From Diplonema papillatum (taxonomy: Eukaryota; Euglenozoa; Diplonemea; Diplonemida; Diplonemidae): a stretch of 64,000 nt of DNA. The position numbers and the translations under genes were made by a program. The notes under the pieces were generated by a model. That model saw only the letters and a list, made by a program, of their open reading frames with translations, had not been told where the DNA came from and did not search any database. Position 1 is the stretch's first letter; each line of letters starts with the position of its first letter. The stretch is taken from contig JAPJBO010000600.1 in the NCBI GenBank assembly GCA_030068145.1, positions 62,001 to 126,000 on the forward strand, in the 5' to 3' direction. This document shows positions 21,282-31,410 of this stretch, in pieces.

Positions 21282-21530
21282 TTTAGAGAGAAAGTTCGCC
21301 TGAAACGCCAGGGTTTTGAAGTCTCCGGGTGACCGTCGTTATGGGAAGATATCCTTTGTGCTCTGAGTGTTTGTAAGAGTGGTGGTTACACGAGGTAAGA
21401 GAATCGATGGTGTTGGCCACTGGTGGTTTCGGCCCCCCGGGTTACTTCCGACAGGCCCTCCTTTTTAGAGTTAAAGTTCGCTTGAAATTCCGGGGTTTTA
21501 GGGTCTCCGTGTGACCGTTCATGAATGGGT
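21282..21530 (+). repeat. Two partial copies of family D
   Basis: 21282-21345 (TTTTTAGAGAGAAAGTTCGC ... GAAGTCTCCGGGTGACCGTCG) and 21462-21520 (TTTTTAGAGTTAAAGTTCGC ... GGGTCTCCGTGTGACC) are about 180 bases apart in the same orientation. Confidence 0.75.
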
Positions 21531-22088
21531 TCTCTTAGAGCAAGAAAGGGCTATGTGGTTACGGGTTGTATATTTAGTGCACGCTTTCGTTACGGGTTAT
21601 GGCTAGCCATGTCCGGTACTGTTTGTGACCGACACCAAGTACATTCCTTCGTGGAGTGTAGTCTTGTTCTACAAGTTGAGCAGGGGTTGCCTTGTAGCCC
21701 GTACGGTCTGTTGTCCGCGTTTATATGTATTTTCTCGCAGTGTGGTGCTTGGGCTTCGCGACACTTGCGGTGCTTCACTTTTTGTTGGCTTCGTTTAACT
21801 TTGCACCGTCGTTCCGAAATGCTCCCTTCAGTGCCAACATGTACCATGAACAAGTAGACAGGTGCTTCGTTGTGCGTTCAAGTGTCGATGAAGAATTCTG
21901 ATCAACACCCAAGGCACGCTGTCTACGCCTTCACAACACATTGTCGAGCACCGCGCAAGATTGTTAGCGCTTGAGGACAGTGGCAAGAAAGAGCGGGCAG
22001 CGTTTCGCCTTTTAAAATGCGGATCACCACGTATTTCCTCCCTCGGCACACCCGAAGCCGGGGTACACGATCGGCTAGCGCATGGCAA
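21531..22088. other. Non-genic stretch with diverged repeat M
   Basis: No supported gene. At about 21890-21966 the sequence GAATTCTGATCAACACC, ACGCTGTCTACGCC and GCAAGATTGTTAG is a diverged copy of repeat M (42897-43062 and 47737-47900). Confidence 0.5.
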
Positions 22089-22286
22089 CTACGCTCGTTG
22101 GTCTGTGCAATTTGAGTGAGAAAGAAGCTGTTGTGCAACAGAATCGCATCTACGCTCGTTGGTCTGTGCAATTTGAGTGAGAAAGAAGCTGTTGTGCAAC
22201 AGAATCACATCTACGCTCGTTGGTCTGTGCAATTTGAGTGAGAAAGAAGCTGTTGTGCAACAGAATCGCATCTACGCTCGTTGGTC
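22089..22286 (+). repeat. 61-bp tandem repeat, about 3.25 copies
   Basis: CTACGCTCGTTGGTCTGTGC starts at 22089, 22150, 22211 and 22272, exactly 61 apart, with almost no divergence between units (one G/A difference). High identity indicates recent amplification. Contiguous units, no spacers. Confidence 0.95.
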
Positions 22287-22625
22287 AGAGCGAGCGTCGT
22301 GGAAAAGAGCCTGTTGCACGAAAAAGTCGCTTTCACTGCGGCGCCGAGAGAGAGTGTCCCCTCGTCTCGACCTAGAGCCTGTTGCGTGTTGCCGAGCCCG
22401 GCTCAAACTACTGTTTGCTTGAGTCCCCCCCGGTTCATTGCCTCAACAAGGGCCACTTGAAGAATTACGCGGCGAGCAAATGTGGTGCGGTCGTCAAGTG
22501 CACGCCGGACAGTTCTGACTGCCTGGCGACGGCTGTTTCATAGGCTGATTCGTGTTTTGAACAACAACCGGTTTCTAGAGCCTCCGGTTGACCGTAGAGG
22601 CGGGGGGAGGCCCCCCACCTCCACC

Positions 22626-22841
22626 CACACGGCGGACTCTCCCACCGGATGGGGGAGTGTTCGTGCGGTCGTTTGTGCGACTCCCGCATTGCGGGCGTCT
22701 CACTCCCGCATTGAGGGGGTCCCACTCCCGTTAAATTTCTCGCATTTTCCTTACTCTGCTTAGGAAATGCGGGAGTGGCACTCCCGCACGTTTTCACTCC
22801 CGCATTCACTCTCCCAACCGTTGGGGGGGGTCCGCCGTGCA
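22626..22841. repeat. Inverted-repeat element with internal short repeats
   Basis: CACACGGCGGACTCTCCCAC at the left pairs imperfectly with the complement at about 22805-22841 (CTCTCCCAACCG ... GTCCGCCGTG). Inside are four copies of ACTCCCGCATT. About 216 bp, no ORF. Probably a degenerate MITE or foldback element. No target duplication was established. Confidence 0.55.
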
Positions 22842-23375
22842 GGGGGATAAACAGTTTCGATTTGGGCCCCCAGCTTAGTTCCAGTCCTGCAGGCCCTTCG
22901 CGGCTTTCTGAGTGGAAGCTTCGGTCTTTTCGTTCGGACCTTCCCAGAAAACGGGGGCCCCTTGTGTCAGTAGAGAGGAGAGGGCATCTGCCTTCTCTCC
23001 TTCTTTTGTTGTGGCAGAGCGTGCGCGATGTCCACCTGCTGTTTCCGGTTGCGACGAGGAAGGAATGCGTGGCGATCCACACCGAAAAAGCGGGGCGCAG
23101 AGACGAAAAAGGTGGATGGAGCTCGATCGCAAGACGATGAACCTGGAGAGGAAAAGAACAAGGGACTACCTATACTCAAGCAATCTGAAAGCACTATCAG
23201 CTCACACTGCCGAATCGGGCTTACACTTGAGCATGATGCGCCGAGGGTATCCCGCAGATGCTCTGTGTATGCGTAGTGGGTAACGGAGAAGGAAAAGGGG
23301 TAATGGCTGATGTGTGAAGAGTCATTTGGAAATGAACAGGGTGGTAGCCCCTACAAAATATGCAGGGGGGAAATA
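22842..23375. other. Non-genic stretch
   Basis: Overlapping frames of 80-205 codons exist on both strands, but none has a motif and several run through the inverted-repeat element next door. Nothing supported. Confidence 0.45.
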
Positions 23376-23700
23376 CGAGGGACTGCCTTGTGCTCATTTC
23401 GAAGGAGGCTAGAGGGGGAGAAACCAATACAGCTCAAAGTGGGTCTTTTTCGTTGAACGCTTACGCCCGCCACTAAACCCAGATTTACCCGTGTTTCGTG
23501 TGGGTTACAGGACATTTTACCTCCTTTGATCCATCGCAACTGGCAGTCTCCCCAAGCATTTCTTACAAAGCGGGTGCTTGCAGGAGCGTGAGCGGTTGTG
23601 TGAGAGCGAGAGGCAGTATGTCATTAGTCGGTTAATATTAATCTTCTACGACTAGCGTCATATACGACAAAAAAAAACAAAAAAAAGAAAAATAACGCTA
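23376..23700 (+). repeat. Family B copy followed by repeat L
   Basis: A nearly complete family B module: GAGGGACTGCCTTGTGCTC, AAGTGGGTCTTTTTCG, GAACGCTTACGCCCGCCAC, ATCGCAACTGGCAGTC, ending ACAAAGCGGGTGCTTG at about 23583. Repeat L (TTAATATTAATCTTCTACG, then A-runs) follows at 23628-23695 and matches 16526-16580. Confidence 0.75.
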
Positions 23701-24031
23701 AAGACAGTTGCTGCGCTAAGCCCTGAAACCCTGGCAGACTAGCCTACTCTATGAAAGTGATGGGAACTGCGTATTCGTTTGGAGACAGAAGAGACGATGC
23801 GCACCGCGGTAGGAACCTTTCCATACCTTCAGTTTGTACACTGTTTCGTGTTTCTCAAGATCTGGTTGGCACTGAAGGCAGGGTGGGAAGAGGGCGGGGG
23901 GAATACAGTTCAGTGTCAGGGCAGAATCCTGCTACTCTTCTTTGAGGGAATGCTTTGTTTTCTTCATAGGAGAGGCAGAAAATAAAGAGAGAGAAAAGGA
24001 GAGACAACTATCACTCCGGGGAATTTCCTGA

Positions 24032-24087
24032 CCGGGTAAAACCTGGGACACCCAGGCCCATTTTTGGGGGTCCCAGGTTTTACCCGG
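24032..24087. repeat. 17-bp perfect hairpin abutting the rRNA fragment
   Basis: CCGGGTAAAACCTGGGA (24032-24048) pairs perfectly with TCCCAGGTTTTACCCGG (24071-24087). The loop itself contains CCCAGGCCCA and GGGGG. The hairpin ends exactly where the rRNA-like sequence begins. It may be a tiny MITE or solo element end. Confidence 0.85.
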
Positions 24088-24452
24088 TTCAACATTAATG
24101 CAATTACGGTATGTGGCGCAAGCTGCTCGAGATATCTGGCGTGCTAATACATGTCCGAAGAATCCAACTCGATTCAACCCCGTGGCCTTAAAACCGCGGG
24201 TCGAGGTGGATACAAAAATCAACGCTAGCAATAGCAGCGCTGTGTGGATGAAACAGGTCAATCGAGTGATAGCACACGACTTCAAGTCGGTGCAAGCCCG
24301 CAAGAGCTTCTGCCCTATCAGCTTTTGACGGTAGTGTAGTGGACTACCGTGGCTGTAACGGGTACCGGGGAATTAGGGTTCGACTCCGGAGAGGGAGCCT
24401 GAGAAACGGCTACCACATCTAAGGATGGCAGCAGGTACGCAAATTGCCCAAT
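24088..24452 (+). rRNA. Diverged 18S (SSU) rRNA 5'-domain fragment
   Basis: The strongest part (about 24308-24452) reads TCTGCCCTATCAGCTTTTGA, a paired block, AACGGGTACCGGGGAATTAG, GGGTTCGACTCCGGAGAGGG, GCCTGAGAAACGGCTACCAC, ATCTAAGGATGGCAGCAGG and CGCAAATTGCCCAAT. These are near-universal eukaryotic SSU rRNA motifs with scattered substitutions. Upstream, CATTAATGCAATTACGG and GTGCTAATACATGTCC align in order with the earlier helices. A conserved stem is intact here as ACGGTAG/CTACCGT (24328-24334 with 24344-24350), with a C-G pair where most eukaryotes have U-A. Sequence after about 24455 no longer matches, and the gene's first part is missing. It is therefore a fragment, most likely a pseudogene or an rRNA-derived mobile segment. 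Confidence 0.85.
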
Positions 24453-25850
24453 AGCAATGGTGAGATTTGGAAATGGGGTATCCCCAGATTCCCGATTTCT
24501 CTCAAAAAAGTTTGCAAGTCGACTCCTTGCTAGCACGAGTAGCCGAGCTTGGCAATGTAGAGCACATAGGAATCTCTCTGCTGAGGCTTCGTTGCGCTTC
24601 TCTCCGCTGTGCTTTGAGCATCATAAGCGGAGACCAGTTTATCTGCCTCCTCGGCCCCCGCCCGTTTATGATTTGCGGGACCTTTTGTCTTTTTCTGCTT
24701 CGTTGGTGGGTTTGCCCTGTGCTATTTGGACACGGCGCACCCCCGCTGCGCGCCCCTACTGACGCGCGGTGCTCTTTTTGTCGAGAGATTGGAACGCGCG
24801 CACTAGCGGAACTCGCCTGCTTCGGCAAGTTTCGTGTTTTGGAGGCGCGTGCACATTCTTCCTTTTGGGTTTCTCCCCTCGGGAAATTGTTTGTGCGTAT
24901 GCGCTATCACCTGTTTTAGGTAATTTCCGCAGTAACGCTGCCATCCGTCACTTTTGATGATGACACCTGCGGTTGCTACCATGAAAAACGATGTTTGGAG
25001 GGGTGGAGCAGCCTTCGACGCACGCGAGACGAACGAATCTCGAACGCGTTGAACGACGATCTAGGCAGAGGGGGGGCGGGGGGAGGGCGATACGTAAGAT
25101 TTATTTTCTCATTTTTTTCCCCTGTGTCGGCGGGCTCGCCTGCGGTGAGGAACTTGACGTCTTGAATGGCAACGCTGAGAGATCAGGTTAAGCGCGGGTT
25201 AGCGGCGGGAGTATCTATGACTCTCTTAGAGCCGAAAGCCTCGTCTTTCAATTAAAGACACGCGCGAATGGACACCAAGGCACCACGGAGGTTCCTTTTG
25301 CCCTGTGTGACCTGACTATCTCGCAAAACAGCAAGGTTGCGGACTTGAAAGTGTCAGCGGGAAAAGAAGACCTTGCGTAGAGGGTTGACTCTAGTTTGAC
25401 TTGCACTGCAGTGGCGACACGTCTTTGTGGGTGGGTATTGATTTTCATATCTGTACCGACTTCTGTCGGCTGAATGAAAGAGAATTCGTGGAGCATGCCG
25501 CAAACCCTGCAGAGGTTTGAAATAGTGACACATTGACAATACCGTTGACTGTGTGGGCAGTCCTCGAAGAAAGGGTTGACCCTTGGAACGCTTCAGGCCA
25601 TTTTCTTCGTGCAGTCGTCTGGAAAGCTGCTGATCCGGCCGGGACGGGTAGGATCTGGGGAGCGTAGCACAAACTGAAGAAGTCGAGTCAACTACACCCC
25701 TGCAGGATTCGCATGCTTCCATTGAGGGGGGTGCTTTTGTACGTAACGGTTGATCGTTTCCACTTGTTTTTACCCTATTTCGTTTTCAGGTCAGGGGTCG
25801 CAGCCCCTGGGGTGCGAACGATCTCCGCAACTCGTGTACGCTGTGGTATT
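24453..25850. other. Non-genic stretch
   Basis: No convincing gene. Family C-like fragments occur at 24792-24840 (CGCACTAGCGGAACTCGCCTG) and 24893-24990 (ATCACCTGTTTTAGG, ACGCTGCCATCCGTCAC). Near 25745-25790 a piece of repeat M appears (GGTTGATCGTTTCCAC). The 150-codon plus-strand frame at 24467-24919 crosses these repeats. Confidence 0.45.
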
Positions 25851-26580
25851 CAGCCTCAGAGGCTGGAGCTAAAGAGGGTGCCCGAGTCTAGTCACACCCG
25901 AAAAGCGGACGTGCTGCAACCAAAACGTGTGTACATCCACACCTGAAAAGCGGGTGTGTCGCCCGCTTTTTTAACTCCAGCTTCTGAGGCTGGACTCCAC
26001 TGTGCTTTTAACTCCAGCTTCTGGGGCTGGACTCCACTGTGCTTTTAACTCCAGCTTCTGGGGCTGGACTCCACTGTGCTTTTAACTCCAGCTTCTGGGG
26101 CTGGACTCCACTGTGCTTTTAACTCCAGCTTCTGGGGCTGGACTCCACTGTGCTTTTAACTCCAGCTTCTGGGGCTGGACTCCACTGTGCTTTTAACTCC
26201 AGCTTCTGGGGCTGGACTCCACTGTGCTTTTAACTCCAGCTTCTGGGGCTGGACTCCACTGTGCTTTTAACTCCAGCTTCTGGGGCTGGACTCCACTGTG
26301 CTTTTAACTCCAGCTTCTGGGGCTGGACTCCACTGTGCTTTTAACTCCAGCTTCTGGGGCTGGACTCCACTGTGCTTTTAACTCCAGCTTCTGGGGCTGG
26401 ACTCCACTGTGCTTTTAACTCCAGCTTCTGGGGCTGGACTCCACTGTGCTTTTAACTCCAGCTTCTGGGGCTGGACTCCACTGTGCTTTTAACTCCAGCT
26501 TCTGGGGCTGGACTCCACTGTGCTTTTAACTAAAGCTTCTGGGGCTGGACTCCAGCTTCTGGGGCTGGACTCCACTGTGC
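25851..26580 (+). repeat. Foldback element with one arm expanded into a 37-bp array
   Basis: The left arm (AGCCTCAGAGGCTGGAGCTAAAG, about 25851-25873, quoted as two abutting motifs CAGCCTCAGAGG and CTGGAGCTAAAG) and the interior (CACACCCGAAAAGCGG, GCGGGTGTG) match the compact element at 3494-3622. From about 25967 the right arm plus spacer (TTTTAACTCCAGCTTCTGGG then GCTGGACTCCACTGTGC) is repeated about 16 times with a 37-bp period and very little variation, to about 26577. The first unit retains the ancestral CTGAGG form; later units have CTGGGG. The final units are rearranged (AACTAAAGCTTC and a truncated copy). Confidence 0.92.
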
Positions 26581-26821
26581 AAGGGAGATGGCGGCACTTC
26601 CCTGTACCTTCGTCGCGAACACTGCCCTTCTCGCTGAGTACAGCTGCCCCCCTGACCCCCCGTTCTTTCTTTTAAGCGGCTTGCGTGACAGTATCTATAC
26701 GATGCATCGTATCAGGAAAAGAAAAAGATGTGTCTGCTGCTTTTCTAGCGTATTTCAAGGTTGGAGCGGTACGGCCCGGCACTTTGAAGCTCCGGTTGGC
26801 CGTTGAGGCTGGGAAAGAAGT

Positions 26822-27000
26822 GCGTAGGTTTATTTTTTCTTCTTTTGCTTTTCGTTGTCGGCAACTATATAAATTTTTCAACATCGTCTCGTGCCTTTCA
26901 GTGACGGTATGTGTTTTTCTGCTTTCTCTATGCCGCCCGCGTCATGTTCGTTGAGTATTGAGTTCTTTGAAGTACATGAGCCACATGGATTAGCATGCAC
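26822..27000 (+). repeat. Repeat J copy 2 and 44-bp shared repeat
   Basis: 26822-26936 matches 4688-4800 (TTTTCGTTGTCGGCAACT, GTGCCTTTCAGTGACGG). 26957-27000 matches 1732-1777. Just before, a family D core (CTTTGAAGCTCCGGTTGGCC) lies at 26780-26806. Confidence 0.7.
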
Positions 27001-27016
27001 TGCCTCGATAGCCAGG

Positions 27017-27313
27017 TTATCGGATGACGTCGTCACCTGCCATTGCGTCGTCGAGGTCGAGCATTTGTGGCGCTAGCGGGATTTGGCTTTCTTGCGATTC
27101 CAACGACTGAGTCGGCGAGTACGAGGGCGGGCAGGTGTGCCCGTTTTCCACTTTCGAGGGCATTGGTGTGCCCGTGGTCCCCGGTCGTTTCTGAGAGCCG
27201 CTTGCCCTCGGTACCTTCTTCTTCCTTCGATGCACCCCTGAGTCGGGTGTGGTCGCTGCGGCCGGCGATCGGGCCTTCCGGTGAGTAGCGGTTGCCGAAT
27301 CATTCCGCAGCAC
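27017..27313 (-). pseudogene. Possible coding fragment, unknown family
   Basis: A 98-codon minus frame has uneven, protein-like composition: a basic Ser/Pro/Thr-rich stretch (KRPGTTGTPMPSKVENGH) followed by a hydrophobic-acidic end (QIPLAPQMLDLDDAMAGDD). No recognised domain. It lies among dispersed repeats, so it may be an exon or a remnant of an element-encoded protein. The ATG may not be the true start. Confidence 0.3.
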
Positions 27314-27359
27314 CGTCCTTTGTGTGTTTCCCTGGCTTCTTCAAGCGGCCTATCGTTGG

Positions 27360-27470
27360 AACGAAGGGTTCTGTGCTCAACACCGCACCGGCCCCATCTG
27401 CACCGTGTTTCGGGTTCTGTAAGCCACGGACACATAAGGCACAGCAAGCACCAACTAGAGCACAGGTAAA
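27360..27470 (+). repeat. Dispersed repeat family K, copy 5
   Basis: Diverged copy with GTGCTCAACACCGCACCGG, CACCGTGTTTCGGG and GCCACGGACACATAAGGC. Plus orientation, as in every other copy. Confidence 0.75.
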
Positions 27471-28785
27471 TCAGCTGGGGGAGAAGGCCCCGGTGACCGT
27501 GTCTGAGGGGTCGGTCAAAAGACTCTGCACAGGGGCGCTCGCCACATTTGTGGCTGCGCCTCGCCAGAACGCACCGACAAGGATCCTTTGCACACGGCGG
27601 CAAACTGCTGGTCATTGTGATTCGCAGCAAAACTCCGCGAATGGCGCCAAGGAACTCGGATCCTCTGTTTGTGTTGAGGAAGCGTCGCTGGAAAACAATT
27701 GCTCTGCGCCGCCCCCTGAACCCTACCTGTTCGGTTGTGTTAATCAAGTGACTTAACTTGACTGGATTCCCACAGAAAACTTCGAGAATCAGTCGGCGCA
27801 GGGGTCATGAGCAAGAACGGGCAGAAGAGGGAGATTATGTACTATGTACTCGAGGTCCGACGACCCCGCAAGCGTACAGATTGGCGTAATTCGACATTGC
27901 AATGTGCTCCAAAAATGTAAGCCTGAGCAATGAGCGAACCAACACCAAACTGAAGATCATGTCCTGTCACAGTTTACATGTCCGTGCTTCACATGGAGAT
28001 CCCTAACTCAAGACATACAAGGTGAAAAAGAAGAGGGGGGGCGGGTTGCGGCTTATACGCGAAGTACCGTGAGGGGAATGTTTGTTTGTGTTTGGGCAGA
28101 ATCCTGTCTCCGTGGGTAGCGAGGGCGGTCAACATCGGTAAAGAAGGACCTGCCGCATGCGCCCGCTGCCGCGCGAGTTGTGGAGGGCCGGAAGAGGACG
28201 GATATCAATGCAGGGCTTACGCTCCACGTGTGGATTTCCACACGTCTTTTTTTTTTTTTGTGTCTCTAACAAGTTAGTCTCTAACAAATGCAATTTGTCA
28301 AGAACAAAAACAGATCGATGGCAGCGTACTATCCTCACTCCCGTTAGATGAACAACACAGGTTTGAAGGAAGTGCGCACAAACAAACCACGCAAACTACA
28401 CTCCACGTGTGGATTTTCCCCCCCACGTGTGCTTCCACGTGTGCTTGCTACAGGCTGGTCCACATGCAGCCAAAAGTCGCCAAGGCCGCACAGCCAGGTG
28501 TCGCCATCAGCGACGCTATTTCTTTGCCCGCCGGACATAGGAAAAGGGGGGTTTTTTTTTTTTCATCGAACCTGAAGCGTCCACATGTGAACCACACGTA
28601 TTTTCTCTGAGACCAAAAACGGAGCGTAAGCTATCTGTGCTTAACCCCTTGCGGGCCGAGGGGGGCAGGGTTGTCCAGGGCACGGAAGCCTTCTGAGGAA
28701 GCTCTGGGTCAAACTCAGGAGCTTCATGACTCCAAAAGGGACTTCGTAGTGGAAAAGGTTTCGTAGCGCATCTATTCACGCGCCC
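27471..28785. other. Non-genic stretch with C-type repeat
   Basis: No supported gene. At 28262-28372 a module with AACAAATGCAATTTGTCAAG, ATCGATGGCAGCGTACTATC and CACTCCCGTTAGATGAAC matches 44808-44925 in reverse. CCACGTGTGGATTTCCACACG (28224-28244, a palindrome) and several CCACGTGTG motifs at 28403-28445 form a small cluster. Confidence 0.5.
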
Positions 28786-29115
28786 CTATACCCAGCTTTG
28801 ACGAGCGATTTGCACGTCAATACCGCAACGGACCTCCATCAGGGTTTCCCCCGGCTTCGTCCTACCCAAGCACGGTTCACCATCTTTCGGGCCCCAACAG
28901 GTGTACTTAACCTCAAATCCCTTTCCAGTAAAACAGGATCGGATTTGCTGCGTCCTCAAGGATTGGCACATCTTCTGGTGGCATCACCCTGGAGACTCAA
29001 GTGTCCAAACACACCAACTTATGGTTATGCTATTTTCGACATCAATGTATGCCTCCCGTAAAGGTCCACCCTGTTGGACTGCGTGACGTTGCCTGCCGCT
29101 GCACGCCACATTTCA
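28786..29115 (-). pseudogene. Degraded ORF, unknown family
   Basis: On minus a single frame stays open for about 110 codons except for one TGA. It reads REAYIDVENSITISWCVW then TLESPG, stop, CHQKMCQSL and continues through TGKGFEVKYTCWGPKDGEPC to a stop at 28786. Its Cys, Trp and Gly spacing is protein-like. No family is recognised. The internal stop and the repeat-rich setting suggest a decayed element gene. Confidence 0.35.
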
Positions 29116-29124
29116 CCACAGTTA

Positions 29125-29160
29125 ATGCAGATCATCGCCACAGATTCTCTGCATGCTAAC
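29125..29160 (+). pseudogene. Fragment homologous to the hAT-like ORF start
   Basis: ATGCAGATCATCGCCACAG continues so as to encode MQIIATDSLH, the same ten residues that begin the hAT-like ORF at 7422. The two base differences (ATT/ATC and TTG/CTG) are both synonymous. After that the similarity is lost. It is on plus, opposite to the other copy. Confidence 0.55.
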
Positions 29161-29360
29161 CTCAAGTTACCGTGGTGCAGCGCGGGTTAGCACGGTCGAA
29201 CAGGAGGGAAACAATGGGTGTTTTGTTGTTGAACGCTAGCACCCCGGCGCTGCACCAGATTAGTTGGTGTCGTGTAAGCCACCACAGTTCTTCCCCTTCG
29301 ATATTTTGCCTGGCAGGCTCCTCAAGTATTTTCCTACCCATCAGGTGCAAATACAAACAC
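29161..29360 (+). repeat. Diverged family B copy
   Basis: Weak but ordered matches: GGGTGTTTTGTTGTTGAACG, CACCAGATTAGTTGGTGTCG, GGCAGGCTCCTCAAGTATTT and CATCAGGTGCAAATAC. It lies directly after the MQIIATDSLH fragment. This is the most degraded B copy I found. Confidence 0.5.
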
Positions 29361-29788
29361 CGCCAGGCCATAAAGGGTTGACGAGAGGGAGGAAAGACCC
29401 TAACTATTTTGTGCGGAGAGACGAGAGGGAGGAGAGGAAGGGTGGGAGAAGCTTGTGAATGTCGGCAGCAGGGTTCGAGAGGCGGGCCCCAGGGACCACA
29501 ACTGCCATGCGAAAAACATTTCCCCGGAGGGGGGTGGGGTGCTGTAGGGTAGGGTTTGCATTTTTTTTTGAAGCAAGCGCAGACCCTCGAAACGCTCCTC
29601 CACGTTGCTCTGTCGCAATGCTGACAGCATGTGTTGACGGAAGTACGCAGTACTCGCGCGTGCGTGAATGGAGGCTCCAGAAAAGATTAGCGTGGCGCTG
29701 AGAGTTCTTTTGCTCAGAGTTAAAGTTCGCTTGAAATGTTTGTGCGCACTACCGGAACTCATCTGCTTTGTTAGGTATCATCATAGTA
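29361..29788. other. Non-genic stretch
   Basis: GACGAGAGGGAGGA occurs twice (near 29380 and 29422). A partial family D motif (AGAGTTAAAGTTCGCTTGAAA) lies at 29717-29737, joined to a family C-like segment (TGTGCGCACTACCGGAACTC). No gene. Confidence 0.5.
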
Positions 29789-29986
29789 TGCAAGCAAAGC
29801 AAACAATGAGCAAATCAACCTTTTTGAGAAAAAGAAAACTAGATGATTTGCTTTTATTTGCTCGAGCGAATAATAAGCAAGTAAAGGCAAATAAAAGCAA
29901 ATAAAAGCGAATAGTAGGCAAATAAAGGAAAATCTAATTTGCTTTTTCTCAAAAAGTTGATTTGCTCATTCTTTGCGTTGCTTGCA
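29789..29986. mobile_element. 198-bp MITE with about 45-bp terminal inverted repeats
   Basis: TGCAAGCAAAGCAAACAATG and onward (29789-29834) is complementary to 29942-29986 (ending GCGTTGCTTGCA) with few mismatches. TA flanks both ends, consistent with a Tc1/mariner-like TA target. The interior is a run of GCAAATAAAAG-type short repeats with no ORF. The long near-perfect arms suggest a fairly recent insertion. Confidence 0.88.
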
Positions 29987-31410
29987 TATACGTCAGTGCC
30001 AACATATGCATTGTTAAAAACCGAGCAGTCTTGCGATGTCCATTGGTGAACCTCCTCGGTTTAATAGGTACCTGAAGGCGGAGCGAAACTTTCGAGAGTA
30101 TGCACTGATTTCGCGACCCATTCCTTTCCATCAAAGCCGTTCGGGTGGCGTGAAAAGCTCGTCTTCTAGTCTCACTTCGCCGACGGGGCACGGGCGAATC
30201 GGTGCCTGAGACCCTCAGCGCGATGGGACGTATCGTAGGGGGGGGTGGGGAATCGTTTAGTTTGATGTTCAGGCGTAGGGGGGAGAACATCTTAGTTTAA
30301 TGTTCAGGCGTAGGGGGGGAGGGGAGAAATAGCCTTTTCGACACCGGGTTGTCTACTCGAGCTTGAAAATGAACTTTCCGTTTTATTCATTGTTTTTCAC
30401 TTCATATGGGTTTTGTTTTCTTTTCGGCAACTCTGTTTCTGAGGGTTCGTAGGTACGGATGCGTAAAAACAGAGCAAATGATGGGCGTCGACTCGTTCGT
30501 TGGCAGCTGCGATGGACGAAATACTCGAGGAGCCTCCCCAGGTACTAAGGCTTGACAAAACAGCTACAAGTAAAACTTTGCTGTTGGACTCCTCCGCGGT
30601 AGGAACCGAGAGCGCCACTCACGACACCTTCAATCTGAGCCCGGCACCAAACCCAGATTTACCTGTGGTTCGTGTGAAGGGGGTATCGAATTAACACACC
30701 TGTGTTGTTATTCGATTTGTCGAATACTAAAAAAAGTTCCGGGTAGCCGGACCAGTATTTTTAGGCAACCAGACGTGTGTCAAATAGTTGTTATTATTCG
30801 GCCCCCCCCCTTCAGGATGCAGCACATTTCCTCCTCGGTTTGGAGTTTGGGCATCGTGGATAGCCATCGGCAACCCCAAATGAGAACTACGCTGTGCCAA
30901 CCCCATCGCTACGTGACCCGAGAGCAGTCACCCACGTAGCGTAGTTTGCCTTGTTGGCAACTGACAGTCCCTCGAGTATTTCCTGCAAAGCAGGTAACTT
31001 GTCAAAAACAAAAGACAAGGCATGCACGTCGTCGTCGTGTGAAAGGCGCTCTGGCGACAAGGGAAAGCCTGGGGTAGTAGTCACCGGGTGTTTCCTCGTG
31101 CGTGCGTAAAGGTTCGTGACTGGCGAATGACATCGCATCGGGTTTGCACTCGCGGGTGGACTGGAACTGACGATTACACTGGTAGGTAACAAAATGATGA
31201 TTGAAGTCATGGGTCAACTTTAATGGTTAACACCCTGTTCGGACTAGCTGGAAGATTGATATCACATCGAGTCTAATAGATACCTACGGGTGATACGGAA
31301 ATCATGGGTCAGCTTCAGAGCGTTGCCCGGTTCAGGCAAGCTGGCTCGATTAACCCGGGAGCTCTCGAAGTGGGGATTACCCCTGGTGACTAAAAGCAAA
31401 CGGTTTGTGC
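29987..31410. other. Non-genic stretch
   Basis: No gene supported. A direct repeat of about 35 bases (TTTAATGTTCAGGCGTAGGG-type) occurs around 30257-30320. A B-family fragment (CACCAAACCCAGATTTACC, GGTTCGTGTG) lies at 30642-30680. ATCATGGGTCAGCTT and GTCATGGGTCAACTT near 31302 and 31208 are related. The 107-codon minus frame at 30887-31210 lacks a motif. Confidence 0.5.

Noticed and set aside
22465-23082. 205-codon minus frame
   Set aside because: Runs through the inverted-repeat element at 22626-22841 and has no domain.
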